Source: JAKLKS01 sp964370855
GTDB taxonomy: Bacteria > Planctomycetota > JAJSAM01 > JAKLKS01
Assembly: GCA_964370855.1 (NCBI GenBank)
Contig: CAYJMF010000064.1
Coordinates: 1 to 28,391 of the forward strand
Reading direction: 5' to 3'
Length of the DNA: 28,391 nucleotides
A model generated the notes under the pieces. It was not told where the DNA came from, did no database searches, and worked only from the letters and a program-made list of their open reading frames with translations. Position 1 is the first letter of the stretch; every line of letters starts with the position of its first letter. Position numbers and translations under genes: made by a program. Of this stretch, positions 15,358 through 23,740 are shown in pieces.

Positions 15358-16998
15358 CTAGCGAACCTGGATCAGCAGTCCCCTGATGTCCGAGAGGACG
15401 GGGACGTCGGAGTCCCCGTCCACCTCGAACTCGTCCCGGTAGGAGATGAGGATGCGGCTTCCGGAGCGGAGGGCGCCGCAGGCGAAGGCGACCTCGTGGG
15501 ACTCCCCGGGGAGGATGACCTTCAGGGCGGACGCGGGGACGAGGAGGCGGTAGCCCTGGAGGACGCGGCCCGGCTGGAGGTCGAGCTCGACACGCCCCTC
15601 CGGTTCCCCCTTGAGGGGAACCATCATCGCGACGGCATACCGGGCGGCGACGCTGTTCATGGCGATGGGGCCGTCGCGCCGGTTCGTCACCTTGAGGACC
15701 ACCCTCCCCGGCTCGTACCGACCCTCGAGATCGATCCGCCGGTCCTTCTCCGGGGCGCGGTCGGCCCAGATGTCGATGCCCTTCCGGCCCGGGTCCCGTC
15801 CCGCCAGTCCTCCCCACTTCCTCGCGGGCTTCACGAGGCCGGCCGCCAGGTCGGCCTTCAGCGCCGCCCCCTGGGCGTCCGGGTCCGGCCAGGCCCCGAG
15901 GAAGTAGTCCCGCTCCTGCTCCGGTCGACTGCCGTCGGGGAGGGGAGCTTCGCGGTCGGCATCCTCGGGGAAGTTCTTGCCCTGCATGTAGCCGAACCGC
16001 CAGTACAGCCCCGGCCACAGGGAGGTCTGCATGAGGGCGAAGGCCCAGCCGCGGACCTGGGGGTCCTCCGCCGCCTCCCGTGCCTTCCGGGCCTCCTCGA
16101 AGGCCTCCATGCGGAGCCCCACCGACTCCTTCGCCGCCATGGCGTCGTTGAGCAGGTTGGCCAGGGCCCCGAGGTTCGGGGGGCTCGGGTCCTTGCGGAC
16201 GGCCTCGAGCAGGGGACGCGCCTCGGCGTCCCTCCGGGCGTCCTCGTCCCGGGGTGACGCCCCCGCGCTCTCCAGGCGCCGGACGGCCGTCCTGACAACG
16301 GCGGCGGCGCAGGGGTCCCGGGGTTCCTCCGCGGCCACGGCCCGTAGGAACTTCGCGAACTCCGGGTCCTTGCGGGCGGCCTCCCCCAGTTCGAGGCCCG
16401 CCGAAGATCGGAAGGTGCTCTCGATCCCCTCCTCGTAGAACCGCACGGTCTCCGACCCCCCCAGGATCTCCTTGAGGAGGTCGAAGGGCCGGGGACGGAG
16501 CGGCGGACGGAACGTGGCGTCGGGGAGGACCTTCACCTCGGGGGTCGGGGGCGGGGACGGCCCCGGGCTGCCCCAGCCGGTCATCCCGATCCAGGCGACC
16601 AGCGAGAAGCCCTGCATCTCCACGAGCTGCTCGCCGTTGAACTGCTTCCCGGCCACGGGCGGGATGCCGAGGAGGAAGGCCGCCACCGGCGCGATCCCCC
16701 TCTCGCCCCGGTCCTCCTCGTCACCCGGGGCGAGAATCTCTCCCAGGACCGCGGCCAGGTCGGCCCGGGGGCTGGCGAGGAGGGCGTTCACCTGGTCCGT
16801 GAGCCCCGGCGCGTCGGAGGGGACCCCGCCCCCCATGCCCGCCATGCGGATGACCTCGATGGTGCGCTCGAGGTCGCGCACCCGGTCCCGGAGGGCCTTG
16901 CGGAGTTCCGCCTTCGGTCCCGCCTCCTGGGCGCGGGCCGGGGGGCCCGGCAGCAGGAGGAAGCACGAGAAGAGCCACGCGGCCGGTGCGAACCTCAT
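15358..16998 (-). CDS. Exported hypothetical protein
   Basis: A 546-residue protein of unknown family. A classical signal peptide covers about 1-23 and would be cleaved near ARAQ. The following 300 or so residues are mostly helical and charged, with long Asp/Glu/Arg/Ala stretches; 310-360 is aromatic (LWPGLYWRFGYMQGKNF). The final 130 residues look like a beta-sandwich (RYEPGRVVLKVTNRRDGPIA, then SHEVAFACGALRSGSRIL). No catalytic motif stands out. The ATG at 16998 has no SD but lies 6 nt from TACCAT, suggesting a leaderless start. It precedes the 13-domain protein by 71 nt on the same strand and is divergent from the WD40 gene by 51 nt. Confidence 0.75.
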   Translation of the reverse strand: MRFAPAAWLFSCFLLLPGPPARAQEAGPKAELRKALRDRVRDLERTIEVIRMAGMGGGVPSDAPGLTDQVNALLASPRADLAAVLGEILAPGDEEDRGERGIAPVAAFLLGIPPVAGKQFNGEQLVEMQGFSLVAWIGMTGWGSPGPSPPPTPEVKVLPDATFRPPLRPRPFDLLKEILGGSETVRFYEEGIESTFRSSAGLELGEAARKDPEFAKFLRAVAAEEPRDPCAAAVVRTAVRRLESAGASPRDEDARRDAEARPLLEAVRKDPSPPNLGALANLLNDAMAAKESVGLRMEAFEEARKAREAAEDPQVRGWAFALMQTSLWPGLYWRFGYMQGKNFPEDADREAPLPDGSRPEQERDYFLGAWPDPDAQGAALKADLAAGLVKPARKWGGLAGRDPGRKGIDIWADRAPEKDRRIDLEGRYEPGRVVLKVTNRRDGPIAMNSVAARYAVAMMVPLKGEPEGRVELDLQPGRVLQGYRLLVPASALKVILPGESHEVAFACGALRSGSRILISYRDEFEVDGDSDVPVLSDIRGLLIQVR

Positions 16999-17004
16999 GG
17001 GGAC

Positions 17005-17010
17005 ATGGTA
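17005..17010 (-). promoter_or_regulatory. -10-like box TACCAT, leaderless start
   Basis: TACCAT on the minus strand ends 6 nt before ATG 16998, with GTCCCC between and no SD. It lies within a 51-nt divergent spacer shared with the WD40 gene. Confidence 0.5.
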
Positions 17011-17026
17011 CCCGGTTCGCGGCCTG

Positions 17027-17032
17027 TATCAT
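17027..17032 (+). promoter_or_regulatory. -10-like box TATCAT of the WD40 gene
   Basis: TATCAT lies 17 nt before ATG 17050, leaving a leader that includes GGAGG. The opposing TACCAT box for the divergent gene is only 16 nt away, so the two promoters must share contacts or compete. Confidence 0.4.
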
Positions 17033-17049
17033 GGGGGTGGAGGTGTGCC

Positions 17050-19416
17050 ATGGGAAGGACCCGGGGCGCTGGGTGCATGGCCTTCCTCCTGGGGGGGGCC
17101 TTCCTCTGCCCCGCGCAGGAGGTGGGGGAGGAGGCTGCGCCGCTCCCCCGGCCCGCGGTCGCCCGGCTGGGCGGGAGCGCCTGGAAGCCTGGAGTCGCCA
17201 TCGACGGGGTCGAGTGGTCCGCCGACGACGCGCGCGTCACCGTCCGGAGCTGGGAGGAAGCGGTCGTGGTGGACGCCTCGACGGGGCGCATCCTCGGGCG
17301 CTCCCCCTGGAAGGACCCGCGGCGCTCCCGGTTCGGCGAGGGGGAGTCCCTGGAGGTCGATTCCCCCGACGGCACGCGGCGTGCGTCCGTGGGGAGGAAC
17401 GCCCCCCTCCGGATTCTCGACCGGAAGTCCGGCGAGACGAGGGACTCCGGGAGGATCCCGACCACCTACAACGTCACCTGGGACCCCGCCCGGCTCGCCT
17501 GGTCCCCCGACGGCGCCCTCGTGGCCGTGGGAGGCGACGACGGCGTCCTCTCGGTCTGCGACGGCCGCACCGGGGCCCTCCTCTACCAGAGGCGCTCCTG
17601 CGACTCCCGCATGCCGGGGTTGGCATGGTCGCCCGATGGGAAGCGGATCGCCACGGGCGGGTCGGGGAAGTTCGTCTGGGCCACGGAGAACTCCGGCGGC
17701 GACGACGGGATCGTGCGGATCTACGCGGCGGCGGACGGGAAGGAACTGTTCACCCTGAAGGGCCACGAGCGCAGCGTGGACGGCGTCGCGTGGTCGCCCG
17801 ACGGGACCCGACTGCTCTCCTGGAGCGAGGGCGAGGCGCGCCTCTGGGACCCCTCCGACGGCCGGCTCGTCGCCGACCTGGAGGCGGGAAAGGGATACCG
17901 TTCCGTGGCGAACGGCCTCTGGTCGCCCGACGGGAAGCGGATCCTGACGGGAGGGAACCGGGACCGGCTGCGGGTCTTCGACGGGGTCACCGGCGCCCTC
18001 CAGGGGGAGATGGAAGTCCCCGGAGGGGCCCCGGGGTTCGCCTGGTCCCACGGGGGCGATCGGATCGCCTCGGGCGGGTTCCAGGGGGCCCTCTGGATCC
18101 ACGACGCGGAGACCGGGAGGGTCCTCTCCCCCCACGGCGGCCACACGGGCCAGGTCCACGGCGCGGCCTGGTCCCCGAACGGCCGCACCCTGGCCACGGC
18201 GGGGGAGGACGGCGCGGTCCTCCTCTGGGACGGCACCTCCTTCGCCCTCCTGCGGCCCCTCCGGAGCCCCACGGCCTGCACCTTCCGGGGCGTCGCGTGG
18301 GCGCCGGAGGGGGCGCGCCTGGCGGCCTCCCGCTCCGACGGCGGGGTCTCCGTCTTCGACCCCGCGACCGGGGCCGAGGTCGCCCTGCTCCTTCCCCCTC
18401 CCGTCGAGGGGGAGAGAGGAGTCGGCGCCTCCGGGACCCTGGCGTGGTCGCCCGATGGCCGCGTCCTGGCCGTCTGCGGGGAGGACCCGCAGGTCCGTCT
18501 GTGGGACGTCCCGGCGATGGGGCTGCTCCGCGTCCTGGAGTCCACGGCGGGGTCCGTGGACGGTCCGGCCTGGTCGCCCGACGGGAAGGTCCTCCGGGCC
18601 CACGGCCAAGGATCGGTGGCCTCCCTCTCCTCGTCGGGGGACCTGCTCGCCTGGGACGCCGCCTCCGGCGCCCCGTGCCCCTGGAAGGAGGCGGGGACGC
18701 GGCGTCTGGGGGTGATGTGCGCGGCCTGGTCGCCCGACGGCGCCCGGGGGGTCACCCAGGAGGAGGACGGGACGGTGCGCCTGTGGGAGGCTGCCACGGG
18801 GCGCTGCCTCCGTCACCTCAACGGGCCCCTGGGGGGCGGGTCGGCGGCCGCCTTCTCCCACGATGGAGCCTGGATCGCCACGGGGTGCGCCTCGGGGCTC
18901 CTGGTCCTCTACGACACGGCCACGCTGGCGAGGCTCTTCGCCTTCCAGGCCCACGGAAGTGAGGTCGGGATCGTCGCCTGGTCCCCGGCCGGGGATCGCC
19001 TGGCCTCGGCCGCGGGCACCGAGGCCCCCATGGTCTGGGACCTCTATCCCGCGCCCCGCCCGGACCCCTCCCGCCCTCCCCTTCCGCCCCCGGGACCGGA
19101 GCGGGGGGCGTTCCTGGGTCGGCTCTGGAACCGCCTGGGGGACCCCCGCCTGGAGGAGGGGCTGCAGGCGGAGGAGGCCTTCGCGGCCCTCGGCGCCCCG
19201 GCGGCGGCCTTTTCGCGAGAGCGCCTCGTCGCCTCCGGCGGGGGGGAGCCCCCGCCGGCCGACCTCCGGGCGCTGCGGGCGCTGCGGGCCCTCGTCCGGT
19301 CGGGGACGGAGGAGGGGATGGAGGTCCTCGGTGTCCTGGCGGCGGGCCCAGCCGACGCCCCCCTCCGCTCCCCCGCGGCCTCCCTCCTCCGCGCGGCGGA
19401 GGCCCGGAGGCGGTAA
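17050..19416 (+). CDS. Exported WD40 beta-propeller protein (13-14 blades)
   Basis: A 788-residue protein. The start at 17050 is set by GGAGG 7 nt upstream and gives a signal peptide ending near CPAQ; the ATG at 17005 would add an unsupported extension. Residues from about 50 to 680 hold 13-14 WD40 repeats, recognised by recurring WSPDGxRxATGG and LWDxxTG elements, enough for two seven-bladed propellers. The last 110 or so residues are helical and Ala/Arg-rich, possibly HEAT-like. Exported propellers of this size serve as binding scaffolds; no partner is evident. It is divergent from the exported protein gene. Its TAA abuts the stop of the convergent next gene with no spacer. Confidence 0.9.
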   Translation: MGRTRGAGCMAFLLGGAFLCPAQEVGEEAAPLPRPAVARLGGSAWKPGVAIDGVEWSADDARVTVRSWEEAVVVDASTGRILGRSPWKDPRRSRFGEGESLEVDSPDGTRRASVGRNAPLRILDRKSGETRDSGRIPTTYNVTWDPARLAWSPDGALVAVGGDDGVLSVCDGRTGALLYQRRSCDSRMPGLAWSPDGKRIATGGSGKFVWATENSGGDDGIVRIYAAADGKELFTLKGHERSVDGVAWSPDGTRLLSWSEGEARLWDPSDGRLVADLEAGKGYRSVANGLWSPDGKRILTGGNRDRLRVFDGVTGALQGEMEVPGGAPGFAWSHGGDRIASGGFQGALWIHDAETGRVLSPHGGHTGQVHGAAWSPNGRTLATAGEDGAVLLWDGTSFALLRPLRSPTACTFRGVAWAPEGARLAASRSDGGVSVFDPATGAEVALLLPPPVEGERGVGASGTLAWSPDGRVLAVCGEDPQVRLWDVPAMGLLRVLESTAGSVDGPAWSPDGKVLRAHGQGSVASLSSSGDLLAWDAASGAPCPWKEAGTRRLGVMCAAWSPDGARGVTQEEDGTVRLWEAATGRCLRHLNGPLGGGSAAAFSHDGAWIATGCASGLLVLYDTATLARLFAFQAHGSEVGIVAWSPAGDRLASAAGTEAPMVWDLYPAPRPDPSRPPLPPPGPERGAFLGRLWNRLGDPRLEEGLQAEEAFAALGAPAAAFSRERLVASGGGEPPPADLRALRALRALVRSGTEEGMEVLGVLAAGPADAPLRSPAASLLRAAEARRR

Positions 19417-21246
19417 TCAGCGCGGGAGTGGGATCTCAACGTCCTCGGCGGGCGCCTCGAAGGTGCCGAGCACCCGCTCCCCGTCCCCGACCCATGCCCG
19501 CAGCAGGACCTTCCCGGGCTCCAGGCCGCGGATGCGGAAGGAGCCGTCGGCCGCCACGGGGAAGGTCGGCCCCGCACCCGCCGCGACGTAGACCGCGCCG
19601 GGGGCGTCGAGGAGACGCCCGGCGAGCACCGCCCCTCGGCGGGCCCGGAGCTCCACCCCCGCCTCCCCGGGGAGGTACTCCCCGCCGCCCCCCTGCGTGC
19701 GGAGGAACGCGGACCCGCCTCCACCGGTGAAGAGCAGCACGCTCATCCCGTCCGCCACGTCGAGGTCGAAGGTCCCGCCCTCCCTCGTCATCGTCCGGAC
19801 GTATCCCCCGGGCCTGCCCTCGGCGAGACCGGTCGCCACGCTCTCCACGGGGACGCCGGGCCCCACGGGCTTCCCGTCCCCGTCCAGGACCCGGCCGGAG
19901 ATGGACGTCCCCGGGGTGACGGTGATGGTCACGTCCGCCTGGCCGGCCTTCACGCCACGCGCCGCGCCCGAGCCCTTCCCCTGCCCCCGGAAGAAGGCGA
20001 GGTCGTAGGTGCCCCCGGGATCGAGCGGGTCGGTCTCGAAGGTCCCGTCGGCACGAACGGTCCCCTCGAACCCGTGGCTCGAGCCGACGAAGGGGCCGTC
20101 GGCGGGGATGACGTAGAGGGGCAGCTCCTCCCCGGGACGGTGTGGACCTCCCTTCCCGTCCACGAGGCGGCCCAGGATCCGGACGTCGCGGACCACGCGG
20201 ACCTCGAGGCCCTTCGTCCCCGCCTTCACATGGTCTACGGTCGTCCCCGCGTACCGGCGGTTGGCGAGGAGTTCCCCGGGGGGCTCCGGCGCCTTCTCCT
20301 TCGCGTCGTCCGGGAACCTGCTCCGCATGTCGCCGAAGGTCTCCAGGGACCGCCCGTGGTCCGAGGACCTGCCCACCTTGAGGCCGAATAGTCCCGGGGG
20401 CAGGGGGGCGATGCGGAAGGCGCCGTCGGGTCCGGAAACGACGGAGCCCGACCCTCCGCCCAGGTACTCCCCGCCCGTGGCGCTCTGGCGGACCGCCTCC
20501 ACGGTGACCCCGGCGGCGGCCTTGCCGAGGTCGTCCACGAGTCGGCCCTCGATGGACAGCCCCCGGGAGAGGCGGACGACGAGGTCCGTGGTCCCCGCGG
20601 CGACCCCTTCCAGGTACTTGCCCAGGTGGTCCCGGTCGTAGTCGCTCGCCTCCCGCTCCCCGAAGGGCTCGGGTTCTCCGCCGATGGTGATCCGGTAGGG
20701 CCCGGGCAGGAGGCCCCGCGCGTGAAACCGCCCGCGAGGGTCCGTGGGGGAGGGCTGGAGGGTCACCATGCCCCGGGGGTAGTCCTCACCGATCCAGACG
20801 GGGATGTTGGCGACGGGCTCGCCCGTCTCGTCGTCCACGCAGGTCCCGGCGATCTCCCGCAGTCCGGGGACGCGCAGGACAAGCGCCTCCTGCCCGGGCC
20901 GCGCCCGGAGCCAGGCCTCCTCCATGCCCTCCAGCGAGACCAGGACCCACCAGTCGCGATCCTCGAGTCCCTCGGCCCGGAAGACCCCCGCCGCGTCGGC
21001 CCGCTCCTTCGTGCGCCGCCAGACCGGGACGCGGTCCCCCGGGTCACCGGGCCGCACCACCGCGGGGGGGGTGAACGCCGCCGGGGGTTCCTCTTCCCCT
21101 TCCGACGCCGGGAGGAGAAGGACGGCGGCGCCGGCGACGGGGTTCCCCGCCCCGTCCACGACGTGGACCACCAGGGTCCCCCCCGGCCCCGCCAGCGCAG
21201 TGGAGGCCATGAAGAGAACCGCCGCCGCGAACCGGACCACCCTCAT
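19417..21246 (-). CDS. Exported protein with about six CarboxypepD_reg-like domains
   Basis: A 609-residue protein from the ATG at 21246, giving a signal peptide cleaved near ALAG. The ATG at 21255 is three codons upstream and lies within the -10-like box, so 21246 is preferred. Six Ig-like units follow, each with a G-x-V/L-x-D-x-x-G opening and a DGxFRI..L.PG turn, comparable to the 13-domain protein. A Gly-rich segment sits near residue 500. Nothing enzymatic is visible. TAGGAT lies 7 nt before the chosen start and no SD is present. It converges with the WD40 gene, with adjacent stop codons, and is divergent from the gene at 21543. A periplasmic or surface structural role is likely. Confidence 0.85.
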   Translation of the reverse strand: MRVVRFAAAVLFMASTALAGPGGTLVVHVVDGAGNPVAGAAVLLLPASEGEEEPPAAFTPPAVVRPGDPGDRVPVWRRTKERADAAGVFRAEGLEDRDWWVLVSLEGMEEAWLRARPGQEALVLRVPGLREIAGTCVDDETGEPVANIPVWIGEDYPRGMVTLQPSPTDPRGRFHARGLLPGPYRITIGGEPEPFGEREASDYDRDHLGKYLEGVAAGTTDLVVRLSRGLSIEGRLVDDLGKAAAGVTVEAVRQSATGGEYLGGGSGSVVSGPDGAFRIAPLPPGLFGLKVGRSSDHGRSLETFGDMRSRFPDDAKEKAPEPPGELLANRRYAGTTVDHVKAGTKGLEVRVVRDVRILGRLVDGKGGPHRPGEELPLYVIPADGPFVGSSHGFEGTVRADGTFETDPLDPGGTYDLAFFRGQGKGSGAARGVKAGQADVTITVTPGTSISGRVLDGDGKPVGPGVPVESVATGLAEGRPGGYVRTMTREGGTFDLDVADGMSVLLFTGGGGSAFLRTQGGGGEYLPGEAGVELRARRGAVLAGRLLDAPGAVYVAAGAGPTFPVAADGSFRIRGLEPGKVLLRAWVGDGERVLGTFEAPAEDVEIPLPR

Positions 21247-21253
21247 GGGGCCC

Positions 21254-21259
21254 ATCCTA
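21254..21259 (-). promoter_or_regulatory. -10-like box TAGGAT, leaderless start
   Basis: TAGGAT on the minus strand ends 7 nt before ATG 21246, with GGGCCCC between and no SD. Confidence 0.45.
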
Positions 21260-21542
21260 TCGCGGCCCCGCCGCGGGTGCGCGGGGGAAGGTCCAACGAG
21301 GAGAAGTGACGCGAGCCCACCCCAGGAATGGCGGGCCTGGAGAAATCCACTCCCCTTCCCGCCAGGGACTCGCAGGTCTGCAGGTCATCCTCACACCGGC
21401 CCGCCACTTGCGTCGCTACCACCATGCGGACCACACCTCACTCCACGGTGAGTCCCGGAAGGAAGATGGCGGCGGGGGTACTGTTCCCTCCACGTTCCGT
21501 AGAACCGTGGGCGTTCCCGGGTGGTGACATTGGAGTGGGACC

Positions 21543-23321
21543 ATGCGCCTAGCCTGGCTCCTTCTCGGCGTGGCGCTCGCTGGACTCGCGGCCGGGGGCA
21601 ATGAACCGGACTTGGGCCGCGTGAGGGTCTTCGTCACGGACGCCATTGGCAAGCCCGTGGATGATCCGTACGCCGATGTCGTGACCGCACGCCGCAGACC
21701 CGGCGACGGACTGTGGGAACGCGCAGCCACCGATCCGGCCCCGCAGGGTGCGAACGACCTCATCGCGGAAGCACGGTCAGGTCCGGCACGAGTCGTCGCC
21801 TACGCCACCGGCTACGGCCTGGGAGTGTCGCCGTGGTTCGATGTGAAGGCTGGCTCCATGGTCGACATCGGCGTCAGGTTGCAGCCACCGTCCTGGACCG
21901 TTCATGGAGAAATCGCGGACCCGGACGGCGAACTCGTCCAGGACGCACGCGTGACGATCATGCCGGAGTCCGGGGTGGATCCGGAACTGTGGGCGCTCCT
22001 GCGGCGCGCGGGGCACTTCCGCGAGACGAAGACCTACGTCTTCAACGGCCGCGGCGGTTTCGACTACGAGTGGCTTCCGCCGGGCACCTACCGGTTCGAC
22101 GTCTACCGGCCGAACAGGAACGACTCCACGCCGTCGCTGTCGGAACGCGCCACCGTCCCGCCGACCGGGAACGGCACGATTCGGCTGGAGTTCCGGCTTC
22201 CGCCCGAGGCGACGCCGCGAAAGGTGGACGTACGCGTCCGCGCCGTGGATCCGGAGGGTGCGCCCATCCCCGTCTTCCGTGGCGCAGTGATGAACGATTG
22301 GTTCGGGTACAGCTTCGAGGCGCGTGGCGGAGTCGGTGTCGGCGAGGGGTGGGGCGTCCCGCCGCTCGAACTGCAAGTGTCGGCCGAGGGCTTCCGCGAA
22401 GCCGTGGTCGCGGTCGTGCAGCGCGACGAACCGTATGAAGTGCGCCTCGAGCGGCTCAATCCCGACCTTCGAATCGATGGCATCGTCGCCTGCGACGGCA
22501 AGCCCGTCGAGTGGCAGCGGGTCCGACATTGCTACGGCACGAACCGGGGCGCGGGGCTCCGGATGGAGGTCTCGCCGCTGGACGGCGACCCGACGGACGC
22601 CCTGCGTGTCGTCGGTTCCCTCCACTGCAGTGGCCGGTTCGAGTTCACGCCGCCGCGCCCCGGGCGGTGGCGACTTCGGGCCAGTGGCGAGGACATCTGG
22701 CAACCCGAGGGCGTCGATGTGCCCCTTCCCGCCGAGGTCGTCGTCGACGCAGGGACGCGTGGGGTCGAGATTGCGATGAGCCGTGGTGCGCCTCTCGTCG
22801 TCTCGCTTGTGCCTCCCGACGGGACAGTCCTCGACGGTTACGAGGCGCATCTCGTCGACGAGACGGGACCCATGAGCGAACGACGCCGCACCGCGTTCAC
22901 CGTGGAGGGAAGCACGCTCACGTTCCCGTCGCTGTTTCCGGACCACTCCTACACGCTGATCGTCGCGGGGAGGTTCGAGGCGAACTGGACCGACGTCGCA
23001 CGCATCCAGCACATGGTGCCGGGCCGGGGGGCGACATCGGTATCCCTCCATCGCGGACGCACGGTGCTGGTTCAGGTCACACGCACCGACGGCTCGCCCG
23101 TGGTCGGTGCTGATGTCCGGAGGGCCGATGTGTCGTGCGACTTCGACTGGGTGACCGGACTCGACGGGAAGGTGAGGGTGACGCTGCCCGCTACCGGGGC
23201 CGCGACCGTCTCTTCGGCCGCGCTCGGACTGGCATCGGGCGCGGATCCCGTCACCGTTCCCGCCGACGCAGGCGAAGTGACAATCGTCGTCAGGCCGCTG
23301 GCGTACGCAGAGATCGAGTGA
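21543..23321 (+). CDS. Exported multi-domain beta-sandwich protein, CarboxypepD_reg-like
   Basis: A 592-residue protein with a short signal peptide (about 1-18, ending LAAGG). The body is a series of about six beta-rich units with weaker versions of the D-x-x-G-x-x-V and GGFDYEWLPPGTYRF motifs, related to but more divergent than the neighbouring repeat proteins. One unit has two cysteines (HCYGTN and LHCSG), possibly a disulfide. GGAG precedes the ATG by 7 nt. Codon choice differs by eye from its neighbours (more GGC/GGT, TCG and CGC/CGT; fewer GGG and TCC), hinting at a different origin. No enzymatic motif seen. Confidence 0.8.
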   Translation: MRLAWLLLGVALAGLAAGGNEPDLGRVRVFVTDAIGKPVDDPYADVVTARRRPGDGLWERAATDPAPQGANDLIAEARSGPARVVAYATGYGLGVSPWFDVKAGSMVDIGVRLQPPSWTVHGEIADPDGELVQDARVTIMPESGVDPELWALLRRAGHFRETKTYVFNGRGGFDYEWLPPGTYRFDVYRPNRNDSTPSLSERATVPPTGNGTIRLEFRLPPEATPRKVDVRVRAVDPEGAPIPVFRGAVMNDWFGYSFEARGGVGVGEGWGVPPLELQVSAEGFREAVVAVVQRDEPYEVRLERLNPDLRIDGIVACDGKPVEWQRVRHCYGTNRGAGLRMEVSPLDGDPTDALRVVGSLHCSGRFEFTPPRPGRWRLRASGEDIWQPEGVDVPLPAEVVVDAGTRGVEIAMSRGAPLVVSLVPPDGTVLDGYEAHLVDETGPMSERRRTAFTVEGSTLTFPSLFPDHSYTLIVAGRFEANWTDVARIQHMVPGRGATSVSLHRGRTVLVQVTRTDGSPVVGADVRRADVSCDFDWVTGLDGKVRVTLPATGAATVSSAALGLASGADPVTVPADAGEVTIVVRPLAYAEIE

Positions 23322-23740
23322 CGGCATGGGCAGGGCGAGGACGGGGATTCCGCCGGCCGCGCCCGCCCTTCCTCGTTGGCGCCGGCCGCATCCGTCGTCT
23401 CCGCCGCCACCCCCGTCCCGCCGGATGCACCCTGCCCCGTCGTGGCCGCCTCCAGCGCGCCTCCTCGACCCCGCCAACGCGCGAAAGTCCCTCGACCAGA
23501 TGGTCTGTCTGCCCGCCGCCCTCGGGCGGCGGGTGGAGCTGCACTTCGAGGCTCTCCATGGCTTCGGGGCGCATTGAGGTGTACCGCGCCCGGTTCCTTG
23601 GACACGAAGTTGACCTACGCAGCCCGGCATTGGCAGTGAAGTTCGCGAGCCCTCCGAGGTCCCACGAAGCAGACTCTCTCGAGCAGCCACTCGTCAAGGT
23701 CTCGTCGCTACCCCCCGCGGTGTGTGGGGCAGGTGGGGTC
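23322..23740. other. 419-nt spacer without a convincing gene
   Basis: Both strands hold short protein-like stretches without starts or SDs: on plus LLDPANARKSLDQMVCLPAA ending near 23577, and on minus a frame with SASWDLGGLANFTANAGLR near 23630-23690. They overlap antisense, so at most one is real. The interval may contain remnants of decayed genes. I see no clear terminator hairpin or RNA. Confidence 0.4.

Noticed and set aside
17029..18954. 641-codon minus-strand frame
   Set aside because: Antisense shadow of the WD40 gene.
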